Positions 45,041 through 53,577 of a stretch of 64,000 bases of DNA are shown piece after piece (the stretch's first letter is position 1; the number at the start of each line of letters is the position of its first letter). The DNA lies in NCBI RefSeq assembly GCF_011751885.2, contig NZ_CP061771.1, forward strand, positions 1,426,001 to 1,490,000, in the 5' to 3' direction. This DNA is from Salinibacterium sp. ZJ450. GTDB taxonomy: Bacteria > Actinomycetota > Actinomycetes > Actinomycetales > Microbacteriaceae. The notes below the pieces were generated by a model. The model made no database searches, was not told where the DNA came from, and saw only the letters and a program-made list of their open reading frames with translations. A program made the translations under genes and the position numbers.

Positions 45041-46072
45041 ATGACTCGTGTTTGGGCGCGCTGGGTGCCTGCCGTTGTTGCGGCGGTGGTCATCGCGGGC
45101 GGAACGGTCGCCGCCACCGCGGCACCGGATGTCGACTTGCCAGACAAGTCCCCGAGAGAGGTGCTGGCGCTGGTCGCCGGGCACTCACTGGATGGCTTCA
45201 GCGGAACAGTCGAGAAGTCCACTAACCTCGGGCTGCCAGAGCTACCGGTTGGCGCGGACAAGTTCGGTGGCGCCGACGTCGGGTCGGCGCTTGACTTCCT
45301 GACCGGTTCGCACACCGCGCGGATCTTCGTCGACGGCCACGACAAAGCCCGAGTGCAGGTGCTCGATCAGCTCGCCGAGCGCGACGTTGTGGTCAACGGG
45401 CAGGACGTCTGGCTGTACGACTCCTCGAAGGCCACAGCGGTGCACCTGACGGTGCCCGAGAAGGACGCAACGGGGGATCACGCCGGCGATTACTCCCCGG
45501 CCGACCTGGCTGACAAGCTCCTCGACCACGTCACGCCGAGCACCGAGGTGACGGTGGGCGAGGACACCAGCGTGGCCGGACGCGACGCGTACGAGCTGGT
45601 GCTGACCCCGCGCACCTCCGAGACCCTGGTTGAGCAGATCTCCATCGCGGTGGATGCCGAGACCGGCCTGCCGCTCGCGGTGACGGTCGAGGCAGACGGC
45701 CAAGACGATCCCGCCATCGAGGTGGCCTTCACCTCGCTGACGATCGGAGCGCCGCCAGCCGACACCTTCGCCTTCACCCCGCCGGAGGGGACGGATGTCA
45801 CGGAGCACGCGCTGCCCGAGAAGTCCGGCCCGCCCGCCGAGCACCCGATGCCGCAGGTCAGCGGCAGCGATTGGACTACCGTCCTCGAGTTCCCGGCCGG
45901 AACGGCGCCGGCCGAACTGACGAACTCGCCGGTGTGGGCGGAGCTGACCAGCCCCGTCGCCGAGGGGCAGCTGCTCAGCACCTCCCTGCTGAACGTGCTG
46001 GTCACGCATGATGGGCGCGTGTTCGTGGGGGCGGTTCCTGCGGAGGTCTTGCAGGCTGCGGCCGCCGGGTGA
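45041..46072 (+). CDS. Secreted LolA-fold-like protein
   Basis: A 343-residue exported protein with signal peptide TRVWARWVPAVVAAVVIAGGTVAATAA. The body resembles the LolA/DUF2092 lipoprotein-carrier fold found in actinobacteria: LDGFSGTVEKSTNLGLP, VWLYDSSKATAVHL and IAVDAETGLPLAVTVEA. Its last four bases overlap the start of the ABC ATPase gene (GTGA), so it is part of a three-gene operon and may bind the lipid or other substrate moved by that transporter. ATG at 45041 has GGGAGG upstream. Confidence 0.75.
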   Translation: MTRVWARWVPAVVAAVVIAGGTVAATAAPDVDLPDKSPREVLALVAGHSLDGFSGTVEKSTNLGLPELPVGADKFGGADVGSALDFLTGSHTARIFVDGHDKARVQVLDQLAERDVVVNGQDVWLYDSSKATAVHLTVPEKDATGDHAGDYSPADLADKLLDHVTPSTEVTVGEDTSVAGRDAYELVLTPRTSETLVEQISIAVDAETGLPLAVTVEADGQDDPAIEVAFTSLTIGAPPADTFAFTPPEGTDVTEHALPEKSGPPAEHPMPQVSGSDWTTVLEFPAGTAPAELTNSPVWAELTSPVAEGQLLSTSLLNVLVTHDGRVFVGAVPAEVLQAAAAG

Positions 46073-47037
46073 GCGGCGCCCACCCGGTCGCGGAACTGGC
46101 GATCGAGACGAGCAACCTGACCAAGCGGTTCGGTAACCGAGCCGCGGTCGACCAGGTGGATCTGGCCGTGCCGCGCGGCGCCGTGTTCGGATTCCTCGGA
46201 CCGAACGGCTCGGGAAAGACCACCACCATCCGGATGCTGCTGGGACTCGCCGCGGCATCCGATGGAGACATGCGAGTGCTCGGCCAACAGATGCCCCGCG
46301 CGCTCGCCGCGGTGCTGCCCAGGGTCGGCGCCCTGGTGGAAGGTCCGGCGTTCTACCCGTTCCTGTCCGGCGCGGCCAACCTGATGCGCCTCGACTCCGC
46401 CGACCGCTACGCGCCAGCCGCCACCAGGCGAGCGCGCGTGCAGACCGCCCTGGAACGGGTCGGCCTCAGCCATGCCGGGTCGAAGCGAGTGCGGGCATAT
46501 TCGCTCGGGATGAAGCAGCGCCTCGGCATCGCGGGGGCACTGCTGTCACCGCGGGAACTCTTGGTGCTCGACGAGCCGACCAACGGGCTGGACCCGCAGG
46601 GCACCCGCGAGGTGCGCAGCCTGGTCCGGTCGCTCGCCGATGCCGGCACCACCGTGTTCGTGTCGAGCCACCTGCTCTCGGAGGTGGAGCAGATGTGCAC
46701 CCACGCGGCCATCATGAGCGTGGGACGCCTGGTCGCCCAGGGCACGCTCGACGAGCTGCGACGGGTGGGGGAGTCGCATGTGCTGGTGCGCACTCCGGAT
46801 GTCGCGCTGGCGCGCCAGGTACTGCGGGAGCTCGGCCTGCTCCCGACCGCTCCGACCGGCGACACGCCATCAGATCAGGTGCGTGCCGTGCTCGGCGGGC
46901 GGCAGGTCGCGGCAGAGCAGATCGTGGAGACCCTGGTGCACCGCGGCGTGCGGGTGCGCGGGTTCCTGCTGGAGAACGCCACCCTCGAGGAGCGGTTCGT
47001 TGCCCTGACCGGGGAGGGGTTCGACGTTGTCAGCTGA
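46069..47037 (+). CDS. ABC transporter ATP-binding protein
   Basis: A 322-residue ATPase of the CcmA/drug-export type. Walker A GPNGSGKTT, signature YSLGMKQRLGIAGALL, Walker B LLVLDEPTNGLDP and H-loop SSHLLSE are intact. GTG start at 46069 overlaps the secreted-protein stop by four bases. It partners the permease at 47027. Confidence 0.93.
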   Translation: MSGAHPVAELAIETSNLTKRFGNRAAVDQVDLAVPRGAVFGFLGPNGSGKTTTIRMLLGLAAASDGDMRVLGQQMPRALAAVLPRVGALVEGPAFYPFLSGAANLMRLDSADRYAPAATRRARVQTALERVGLSHAGSKRVRAYSLGMKQRLGIAGALLSPRELLVLDEPTNGLDPQGTREVRSLVRSLADAGTTVFVSSHLLSEVEQMCTHAAIMSVGRLVAQGTLDELRRVGESHVLVRTPDVALARQVLRELGLLPTAPTGDTPSDQVRAVLGGRQVAAEQIVETLVHRGVRVRGFLLENATLEERFVALTGEGFDVVS

Positions 47038-47932
47038 ACAGGCGGCGTCAGCCGAGCAGGCGGCGACCAGCATCCCGGCGCAGGCGGCGACCGTGGCCCG
47101 TCGCACGCGGCCGGCCGCCGGGTGGGCGCTGATGGCCTCAGAGGTGTCGGTGTTGTATCGGCGCTGGCGCACGTGGGCAATGCTCGCCGCGCTCGCCGCG
47201 GTTCCGATCCTGATCGCGGTCGCTGTGCGGCTGACCACCGGCACCCCGGCCGCCGGGCGTGGGCCGGCGTTTCTGGACCGGATCACGCAGAACGGCCTGT
47301 TCGTGGCGATCACCGGGCTGATCGTCTCGATCCCGCTGTTCCTGCCGTTGACGGTCGGGGTGGTGGCCGGCGACACCATCGCCGGTGAAGCCAGCCAGGG
47401 CACCCTGCGCTACCTGCTGGTCGCTCCCGCCGGACGGCTGCGGCTGCTGGTGGTGAAGTACGTGGCGTCTGCGGTGTTCTGCGTCACCGCCACTCTCGCC
47501 GTGGCGATCGCCGGGGTGCTGAGCGGGATGGCGCTGTTCCCGATCGGCCCGGTCACGCTGCTCTCCGGTGACACCATCGAGATCGGCGAATCCCTGGTCA
47601 GGGTGCTTCTCGTCGCCGGCTACGTCACCGTGTCGCTGCTCGGCCTGTCGGCGATCGGCCTGTTCATCTCGACGCTGACCGATGTGCCGGTCGGGGCGAT
47701 GGCCGCCACGATCGTGCTGTCGGTGGTGTCGCAGGTGCTCGACTCGATCCCGCAACTGGAGTGGCTGCATCCGTGGCTATTCAGCCACTACTGGCTCGGA
47801 TTCGCCGACCTACTTCGGCAGCCGATCTCCTGGCAGTCGTTCGGCGACAATGCCCTGCTGCAGCTGGGCTACTTCGTGCTGTTCGGTGCGCTCGCGTACG
47901 GCCGGTTCACCACGAAAGACGTGCTCTCCTAA
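47027..47932 (+). CDS. ABC-2 type permease
   Basis: A 301-residue permease with six predicted helices; ISIPLFLPLTVGVVAGDTIAGEASQGTLRYLLVAPAGR is the usual ABC-2 loop. A TTG start at 47027 is preferred because GGAGG lies nine bases upstream; the gene overlaps the ATPase by 11 bases. The first 30 residues are Ala/Glu-rich and cytosolic. Ends 12 bases before the converging DNA ligase stop. Confidence 0.88.
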   Translation: MSAEQAASAEQAATSIPAQAATVARRTRPAAGWALMASEVSVLYRRWRTWAMLAALAAVPILIAVAVRLTTGTPAAGRGPAFLDRITQNGLFVAITGLIVSIPLFLPLTVGVVAGDTIAGEASQGTLRYLLVAPAGRLRLLVVKYVASAVFCVTATLAVAIAGVLSGMALFPIGPVTLLSGDTIEIGESLVRVLLVAGYVTVSLLGLSAIGLFISTLTDVPVGAMAATIVLSVVSQVLDSIPQLEWLHPWLFSHYWLGFADLLRQPISWQSFGDNALLQLGYFVLFGALAYGRFTTKDVLS

Positions 47933-47944
47933 CCGGTGCGGCGC

Positions 47945-48997
47945 TCAGACCAGCACCGCGCTCAGGTCGTACGCGATCGGACGCTCCAGCTGCTCGAAGG
48001 TACAGGAGCGCGGGTCACGGTCGGGCCGCCAGCGCTCGAACTGCGCGGTGTGCCGAAACCGCATGCCCTCCATCTGGTCGTAGCGCACCTCAAGCACCCG
48101 GCTCGGCTCGAGCCGCACGAATGAGACATCCTTGGCCGAGGAGAAACGGCTGCGCTCGGTCGCGCCGGTGACCATGTCGCCGGCGTCGTCGCGCAGCACC
48201 AGCGGCGCCAGCTCGTCGATGAGCTCCAGCCGCCGCTTGTCGCTAAACGCCGATGCGCCGCCGACGTTGCGCAGCACCCCACCGTCGTCGTAGAGCCCCA
48301 GCAGCAGTGACCCGACGCCGCGACCGCTGGTGTGCACGCGGTAGCCGAGCAACACGACATCCGCAGTGCGATGGTGTTTGGTCTTCAACATCACGCGTTT
48401 GCCGGGGGAGTACGCGGCGGCCAGCGGCTTGGCCACCACCCCGTCGAGGCCTGCCCCCTCGAACTCAACCAGCCACTGCCGCGCCAGCTCGACATCGCGG
48501 GTGACCTGGGACAGATAGACCGGGTGGGTGAGGCCGGCCGCCAGCCGTTCGAGTGCTGCTCGGCGTTCGGCGAACGGCACCGCGAGGTAGCTCTGGTCCG
48601 CCAGGGCGAGCAGGTCGAACGCCACGAACATCGCCGGAGTCTCATCGGCGAGTTTCTGCACCCGGCTGTCGGCGGGGTGAATGCGCTGCGAGAGCGCTTC
48701 CCAGTCGAGCTTCTCCCGCCCCGGTTGCCCGGCGCGCACCACGATCTCGCCGTCGAGCACGCACGGTCCGGGAAGCTGGCTGGCGAACGCCGCGACCAGC
48801 TCGGGAAAGTACCGGGTGAGCATCTTGGAGCCGCGGCTGCCGATCTCCACGTTCTCGCCATCGAAATAGACGATGCCGCGAAAGCCGTCCCACTTCGGTT
48901 CGTAACTGAGGCCGCCGTCGATGCTGTCCTGCTCTGGCACGGCGGCGACCGCTTTTGCGAGCATGGGGGCGACCGGGGATGCTGCCGAAACGTCCAT
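47945..48997 (-). CDS. ATP-dependent DNA ligase (LigC/LigD type)
   Basis: A 350-residue ATP-dependent ligase. The nucleotidyltransferase motif I is EPKWDGFRG with adenylated Lys35, followed by LDGEIV (motif III), FVAFDLLAL, EGLDGVVAKP-like GAGLDGVVAKPL (motif IV) and MLKTKHHRTADVVLLGY (motif V). The OB-fold domain closes the protein. No PE or POL domain. The size fits the stand-alone LigC branch that assists end joining or base excision repair. Start at ATG 48997. Confidence 0.94.
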   Translation of the reverse strand: MDVSAASPVAPMLAKAVAAVPEQDSIDGGLSYEPKWDGFRGIVYFDGENVEIGSRGSKMLTRYFPELVAAFASQLPGPCVLDGEIVVRAGQPGREKLDWEALSQRIHPADSRVQKLADETPAMFVAFDLLALADQSYLAVPFAERRAALERLAAGLTHPVYLSQVTRDVELARQWLVEFEGAGLDGVVAKPLAAAYSPGKRVMLKTKHHRTADVVLLGYRVHTSGRGVGSLLLGLYDDGGVLRNVGGASAFSDKRRLELIDELAPLVLRDDAGDMVTGATERSRFSSAKDVSFVRLEPSRVLEVRYDQMEGMRFRHTAQFERWRPDRDPRSCTFEQLERPIAYDLSAVLV

Positions 48998-49131
48998 GCG
49001 TCGATTCTGGGGCAGACAGGGGTGCGCGCGACAGTGTTGGCACGACACTGCCCGCCCGACACCGCCTGTGCCAGTTCGGCCACGCCGGTCTCAATCGATG
49101 CCATGTCGGAGGGGCGACGTACTCTGCCCAC

Positions 49132-49314
49132 ATGGAGATCAGGAACTGCCCGGACTGCGGCGAAGACACCATCAACACCGGCCTGGCGTTCTGGCCGGGC
49201 ATCGACGAGCCCGTTGCCATCATCGGGTGCACCGATGACGCGTGCGGCTGGGTCGGCGTCGACGAGGAGCTGCCGGCCACCGTGTCGAGCGTGCGCGCGC
49301 ACTCCGCCGCGTAG
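49132..49314 (+). CDS. Small zinc-ribbon-like protein
   Basis: A 60-residue protein with two Cys pairs, NCPDCGEDT at the start and GCTDDACGW in the centre, spaced as in a small zinc ribbon. No other domain. I cannot assign a function. GGAGGGG lies about 20 bases upstream of the ATG, farther than ideal. Confidence 0.55.
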   Translation: MEIRNCPDCGEDTINTGLAFWPGIDEPVAIIGCTDDACGWVGVDEELPATVSSVRAHSAA

Positions 49315-49372
49315 CCCCAGGCCTGCCGCGTAGCCGCCAGGCCCGCTGTCAGACGCGGGGCCGCCAGGCCAA

Positions 49373-49429
49373 GACTGTCAGCCCCAGGACCGTCAGCCCC
49401 CGGACCGTCAGCCCCGGACCGCCAGCCGG
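49373..49429. repeat. Four 13-15-bp tandem units between converging genes
   Basis: Units 49373-49387, 49388-49402, 49403-49416 and 49417-49429 follow GACYGTCAGCCCC plus one or two bases. They lie just beyond the stop of the flavoprotein gene at 49442. The preceding 50 bases also repeat CGCCAGGCC. Confidence 0.6.
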
Positions 49430-49441
49430 CACGCCGCGGGG

Positions 49442-50626
49442 TCAGCCGAGCAGCCGAACAATCTCGGTGACCGCGGCGCGACCGGCCCGGTTGGCGCCGA
49501 TGGTCGAGGAAGACGGCCCGTACCCGATCAGATGCACCCGCGGCTCGGCGGCGACCCGGGTGCCGTCCATCACGATGCCGCCGCCGGGCGCCCGCAGGTG
49601 CAGCGGCGCCAAGTGGTCGAGCGCCGCCCGGAAGCCGGTGGCCCAGAGGATCACATCGGCAGGCTGGAACCCGCCATCCGACATCCGCACGCCGTCTGGC
49701 TCGATGGCGGTGAACATCGGATGCCGCTGCAGAACACCGCGGGCGGCGGCGGCCCGCAACGCCGGTGTCCAGAGCAGGCCGGTGACCGAGACGACACTCT
49801 GCGGTGGCAGCCCCTGCCGTACCCGCTCCTCGACCAGCGCGACCGCGTCGTGTCCAGCCTGCTTGTCGAACTCGGAATCGCGCCACTCCGGCTCCCGGCG
49901 GGTGAACCACCCGGTCGTGGTGACCTGGGAGATCTCGTCGAGCAACTGCACCGCGGAAATCCCGCCGCCCACCACGAGCACATGCTGCCCGACGAACTCG
50001 TTAGCCGATACGTAGTCCGCCACGTGCAGCTGCCGGCCGGTGAAGGCGAACTGCCCGGGATAGATCGGCCAGAACGGCTTGGTCCAGGTGCCGGTGGCAT
50101 TGATCACCGCACGGGTCGACCAGGTGCCACCGGATGTCTCCACCCTCAGTAGCCCGTCGGGATCGTCGTCGCGGCGAACGGCGGATACCTTCACCGGCCG
50201 TTCGATCGCCAGTTCCAGCTGCTGCTCGTAATTGCCGAAGTACCGGGTCAAGAACTCGGAACTGGGCTCGTTCGGGTCGGCCTCCGCCTGCGGGATGCCG
50301 GGCAGGTCATTGATGCCGTTGACGGTGCCCATCCTGAGACTCTGCCAGCGGTGCTGCCAGGCGCCGCCGGGCCCCGTCTCGGCGTCGAGCACGATGTAAC
50401 TGCCGGGAGCGTCGGCGGGAATTGCCGGGTCGGCAGGCGTGAAGCCGTCGGCAGGCCTGAAGCCGCGGCGCCGCAGATGGTACGCCGCCGACAGACCGGC
50501 CTGGCCCGCCCCGATCACCACCACGTCCGCGCTGCGTACCGGGATGCTGCTGGTCGGGAGGTCAGTGCTGGGGGACGCTGTGCTGGGGGAGGCGGTGCTG
50601 GTGGCAGGGTCGGTGCTGATGGTCAC
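49442..50626 (-). CDS. FAD/NADPH-dependent monooxygenase-like flavoprotein
   Basis: A 394-residue flavoprotein of the flavin-monooxygenase/ArsO-like group. ADVVVIGAGQAGLSAAYHL is the FAD site, VLVVGGGISAVQLLDE the NADPH site, and DVILWATGFRAALDHLAPL matches the ATG-containing motif of this group. An N-terminal stretch STASPSTASPSTD is low complexity, from an 18-bp tandem duplication. GTG at 50626 is the chosen start; an ATG at 50755 would add 43 atypical residues. Substrate unknown. Confidence 0.85.
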   Translation of the reverse strand: MTISTDPATSTASPSTASPSTDLPTSSIPVRSADVVVIGAGQAGLSAAYHLRRRGFRPADGFTPADPAIPADAPGSYIVLDAETGPGGAWQHRWQSLRMGTVNGINDLPGIPQAEADPNEPSSEFLTRYFGNYEQQLELAIERPVKVSAVRRDDDPDGLLRVETSGGTWSTRAVINATGTWTKPFWPIYPGQFAFTGRQLHVADYVSANEFVGQHVLVVGGGISAVQLLDEISQVTTTGWFTRREPEWRDSEFDKQAGHDAVALVEERVRQGLPPQSVVSVTGLLWTPALRAAAARGVLQRHPMFTAIEPDGVRMSDGGFQPADVILWATGFRAALDHLAPLHLRAPGGGIVMDGTRVAAEPRVHLIGYGPSSSTIGANRAGRAAVTEIVRLLG

Positions 50627-50786
50627 ACCCTGCTGTAACGTCGAACAGGGGCGGCAACTTCCCCCGAGGGGCGGTGAAGGGTCGCGCTCGCCAATCCCCG
50701 TCGATGGATTCGCCGCGGCATCCGTCACTCTGCCCTGAATTGCGCCGTCAGGCATTCTCGTGCGCCGGTGCCGCCGCCGGGCAGAC

Positions 50787-50847
50787 GGTGAGGTCTGGCA
50801 TTCGGCCCTTCGCGCGCCAGGTTAAGAACCAAAACGCAGACCTCAGC
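50787..50847. repeat. 61-bp hairpin element, copy 1
   Basis: Two 23-nt arms (16 of 23 positions pair) around a 15-nt loop TCGCGCGCCAGGTTA. It is 46/61 identical to copy 2 in direct orientation, and its first 22 bases are the exact reverse complement of the last 22 bases of copy 2. Confidence 0.85.
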
Positions 50848-50920
50848 GTGCGCGGGCCGTCACAAGGTGAGCAGGATGCTGGCGAAGGTGAGCGTCCGGT
50901 CGCGGCGCTCGTCGTCGCCG

Positions 50921-50981
50921 GGTGAAGTCTGTTCTTTGGTCCTTCGCGAGCCAGGTTTAGGGCCGAATGCCAGACCTCACC
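50921..50981. repeat. 61-bp hairpin element, copy 2
   Basis: Same architecture: 23-nt arms (17 of 23 pair) and loop TCGCGAGCCAGGTTT, 13/15 identical to the copy 1 loop. The arms differ more than the loop but still pair. The last 11 bases begin a tandem array. Confidence 0.85.
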
Positions 50982-51015
50982 ACGCCAGACCTCACCATGC
51001 CAGACCTCACCACGC
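50971..51015. repeat. 15-bp tandem triplicate of the element's 3' arm
   Basis: CAGACCTCACCAYGC occurs at 50971, 50986 and 51001. It starts inside copy 2 of the hairpin element, so it looks like local amplification of that arm. Confidence 0.8.
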
Positions 51016-51131
51016 CGGAGCGGCACCACGCCGGAACGAAGGATCTCCGGAGACGGCACCCCGATCGGCCTAGCTAGGCTGAGCCTGTACGGCCGCGCGT
51101 CGGTACGGCCGGTTTCGACGGTCGGAGGAGC

Positions 51132-52025
51132 ATGCCACTCGACGCGATCGCCGCAGAGCTGTACGGGCTCACCCCCGACCAGTTCACCGCCGCCCGGGGG
51201 CAGCAGGTGGCCGAGGCCCGCGCGCACGGCGACAAGACGCTTGCCGCCGAGATCCAGCGTCTGCGCAAACCGTCGACGGCGGCGTGGCTGGTCAACATGC
51301 TGGTTCGCCACCGCGCGGATGACGTGGCGGCGATCCTTCGGCTGGGGGAGTCGCTGCACAGGGCGCAGGAGCAACTCGACGCACCGACGATGCGCGAACT
51401 GACCACACAGCGTCAGGCCCAGCTGAGGTCGGTGAGTCGGCAGGCGAGCGAACTCGCCGAACAACTCGGCAGCCGGGCAAGCGCCGCCGTGCTCGACGAC
51501 GTGACCCAGACCTTGCAGACGGCGACGGTGGACGCCACCGCGGCCGCCGCCGTGCGCACCGGCCTGCTGATCACCGCACTGTCCTCGCCGCTGCAGCCGA
51601 CCGATCTCGCCGGGGCGGTGGCGATTCCCGGAGCGGTCGACCTGTCTGGCCTGCGCCAACCGCAGGACGACGACGCGCCGGTCCGCGCCGGCCGGAAGAC
51701 CGACCGCGACCGCGCCGCCCACCGCGCCCCCAACCGGGCGGCCGACCGGCGAAAGCGGGTGGAGGCGCAGCAGCGGGCGGATGCCGCGACCGAACGTGCC
51801 GCCGAGGCACAGCAGCAGCTCGACGAGGCGGTCCGGCTGCTCGGCGAGCTCGGCTCGCGGCGGGAGCCGCTCGAGCAGGAGCTCAGCGACATCCGTGATG
51901 CAATCGCCGACCTGGATCGCCGCCAGGGCTCCGCCGAGCGCGACCGGGCGGCCGCTGAACGCCGGGCGGGCGACGCGAAACGGCGCGAGGAGCAAGCCAG
52001 GAAGGCACTTGACCGACTGGGATGA
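51132..52025 (+). CDS. Coiled-coil hypothetical protein
   Basis: A 297-residue soluble protein with no membrane segment. The first 170 residues are Ala-rich helices (LRKPSTAAWLVNMLVRHRADDVAAILRLGESL), a linker rich in Asp/Arg follows (175-205) and the last 90 residues are a long charged coiled coil with RRKRVEAQQRADAATERAAEAQQ. Similar proteins are common in high-GC actinobacteria without known function. GGAGGA precedes the ATG. Confidence 0.7.
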   Translation: MPLDAIAAELYGLTPDQFTAARGQQVAEARAHGDKTLAAEIQRLRKPSTAAWLVNMLVRHRADDVAAILRLGESLHRAQEQLDAPTMRELTTQRQAQLRSVSRQASELAEQLGSRASAAVLDDVTQTLQTATVDATAAAAVRTGLLITALSSPLQPTDLAGAVAIPGAVDLSGLRQPQDDDAPVRAGRKTDRDRAAHRAPNRAADRRKRVEAQQRADAATERAAEAQQQLDEAVRLLGELGSRREPLEQELSDIRDAIADLDRRQGSAERDRAAAERRAGDAKRREEQARKALDRLG

Positions 52026-52067
52026 CCGCAAGGTGTCGCCGCCAGGCGTGACCGCCAAGCGTCACGG

Positions 52068-52361
52068 TTAGTCCTCCGAGGTCAGCATCCGCCGGTGGGC
52101 CGAGAGCAGCTCCAGCTCTGGCCGGCCGGCCACGAATCGTTCGATCGAGTCGAGCAGCTCCACCAGATGCGCGGCATCCGCCGACGCCGCGGCCACACCG
52201 ACCCCACCGCGACGGTGCAGGTCGAGGTGGTCAACCTCGGCGGCAGAAACCTGGAACCGCTGCCGCAGCTCGGTGACCAGCGGCCGAATGATCGCGCGCT
52301 TCTCCTTCAGCGAGCGCACGTCGCCGAGCAGCACGTCGAATTCGATCCAGCCGATCCACAT
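52068..52361 (-). CDS. DUF503 family protein
   Basis: A 97-residue protein matching DUF503 (YlxP-like) along its length: FDVLLGDVRSLKEKRAIIRPLVTELRQRFQVSAAEV is the signature. YlxP-type proteins are often encoded with infB and rbfA and may act near ribosome assembly, but this copy is alone. The alternative longer start adds only low-complexity sequence. Confidence 0.88.
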   Translation of the reverse strand: MWIGWIEFDVLLGDVRSLKEKRAIIRPLVTELRQRFQVSAAEVDHLDLHRRGGVGVAAASADAAHLVELLDSIERFVAGRPELELLSAHRRMLTSED

Positions 52362-52491
52362 ACTGATCAGGGTGCCACTCGCACCCCGGCATCCGCACCC
52401 CGGCATCCGCACCCCGTCGTCTGCCCCTTCCCAAGCGGGAACGCCGAACCTACCCTCGGCAGCAGGGATTCAGCCGAGCAGAGGAGACACC

Positions 52492-53547
52492 GTGAAGGCA
52501 CTCGTGTACAAGGGACCGGGCGAGAAGGCGTGGGAAGACGTGCCCGACCCGGTCATCCAGCAGCCGACCGACGTGATCGTGAAAATCGACACCACCACCA
52601 TCTGCGGAACCGACCTGCACATCCTGAAGGGCGACGTTCCCGCGGTCACTCCCGGCAGGATCCTTGGCCATGAGGGCGTCGGCACCATCACCGAGGTGGG
52701 CTCCGCGGTGACAAGCCTGAAAGTCGGCGATCAGGTCATCCTGGCCTGCATCTCGTCCTGCGGGCACTGCGACTACTGCAAGCAGGGCATGGCCTCGCAC
52801 TGTCTGGGCGAGGAAGGGGCATCCGGCATCGGCTGGATCTTCGGGCACCTGATCGACGGCACCCAGGCCGAGTACGTACGCGTGCCGTACGCCGAGACCT
52901 CGGTCTACCCGCTGCCGGCCGGAGTCAGCACCCAGCATGGCGCGCTGCTCTCCGACATCCTGCCCACCGGCCATGAGATCGGCGTGGTCTATGGGCAGGT
53001 GAAAGCCGGCGACGTGGTTGCGGTGATCGGCACCGGACCGGTGGGGCTCGCCGCGATCGCCACTGCCGGGCTGTACGGGGCATCCCGCATCATCGCGATC
53101 GACATCGACGCCAACCGTACCGAGCAGGCGAAAGCGTTCGGCGCCACGGATGCCGTGGTCTCCAGCGCAGCCGATTGGAAAGACCAGGTGCTGGCCCTGA
53201 CCGATGGGCTGGGGGTGGATGTCGCGATCGAAGCAGTCGGCATCCCGCAGACCTTCACGATGTGCCTCGACATCACCCGCCCGGGCGGCCACGTCGCCAA
53301 CGTGGGCGTGCACGGCAAGCCGGTGGAGTTGCCGCTGCAGAACCTCTGGATCTCGAACATCACGATCAGCATGGGCCTGGTGAACACCAACACGCTGGGC
53401 ACACTGCTGAAGCTGGTGGCACAGAACAAGATCGCCGCCGACCCGTTCATCAGTCACACGTTCGCGTTGCAGGACATCCTCGAGGCGTACGACGTCTTCG
53501 GCCGCGCGGCCGAGACCAAGGCGCTCAAGGTGATGATCAACGCCTGA
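52492..53547 (+). CDS. Zinc-dependent alcohol dehydrogenase
   Basis: A 351-residue medium-chain dehydrogenase. Catalytic zinc ligands Cys38 and His60 with Glu61 (GHEGVGTITEVG), structural zinc cysteines 90, 93, 96 and 104, and the NAD(P) motif VVAVIGTGPVGLAAIATA are present. The acidic residues after the second beta strand (IIAIDIDANR) favour NAD+. GTG start with GAGGAG seven bases upstream. Substrate may be ethanol, butanediol or another alcohol. Confidence 0.93.
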   Translation: MKALVYKGPGEKAWEDVPDPVIQQPTDVIVKIDTTTICGTDLHILKGDVPAVTPGRILGHEGVGTITEVGSAVTSLKVGDQVILACISSCGHCDYCKQGMASHCLGEEGASGIGWIFGHLIDGTQAEYVRVPYAETSVYPLPAGVSTQHGALLSDILPTGHEIGVVYGQVKAGDVVAVIGTGPVGLAAIATAGLYGASRIIAIDIDANRTEQAKAFGATDAVVSSAADWKDQVLALTDGLGVDVAIEAVGIPQTFTMCLDITRPGGHVANVGVHGKPVELPLQNLWISNITISMGLVNTNTLGTLLKLVAQNKIAADPFISHTFALQDILEAYDVFGRAAETKALKVMINA

Positions 53548-53577
53548 TGATCAACGACTGACCGACCGGCGCCGCGG

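Larger units (their letters stand above)
50627..51131. other. 505-base intergenic region with hairpin elements
   Basis: Between the divergent flavoprotein gene and the coiled-coil gene. The first 150 bases show nothing I can name. From 50787 to 51015 it holds two 61-bp hairpin elements and a 15-bp tandem array. The remaining part leads to the GGAGGA ribosome site of the gene at 51132. Confidence 0.7.

Noticed and set aside
50787-50981. Possible insertion sequence with terminal inverted repeats
   Set aside because: The 195 bases between the outer ends hold no transposase frame and no target duplication is visible; two separate hairpin elements explain the symmetry better.
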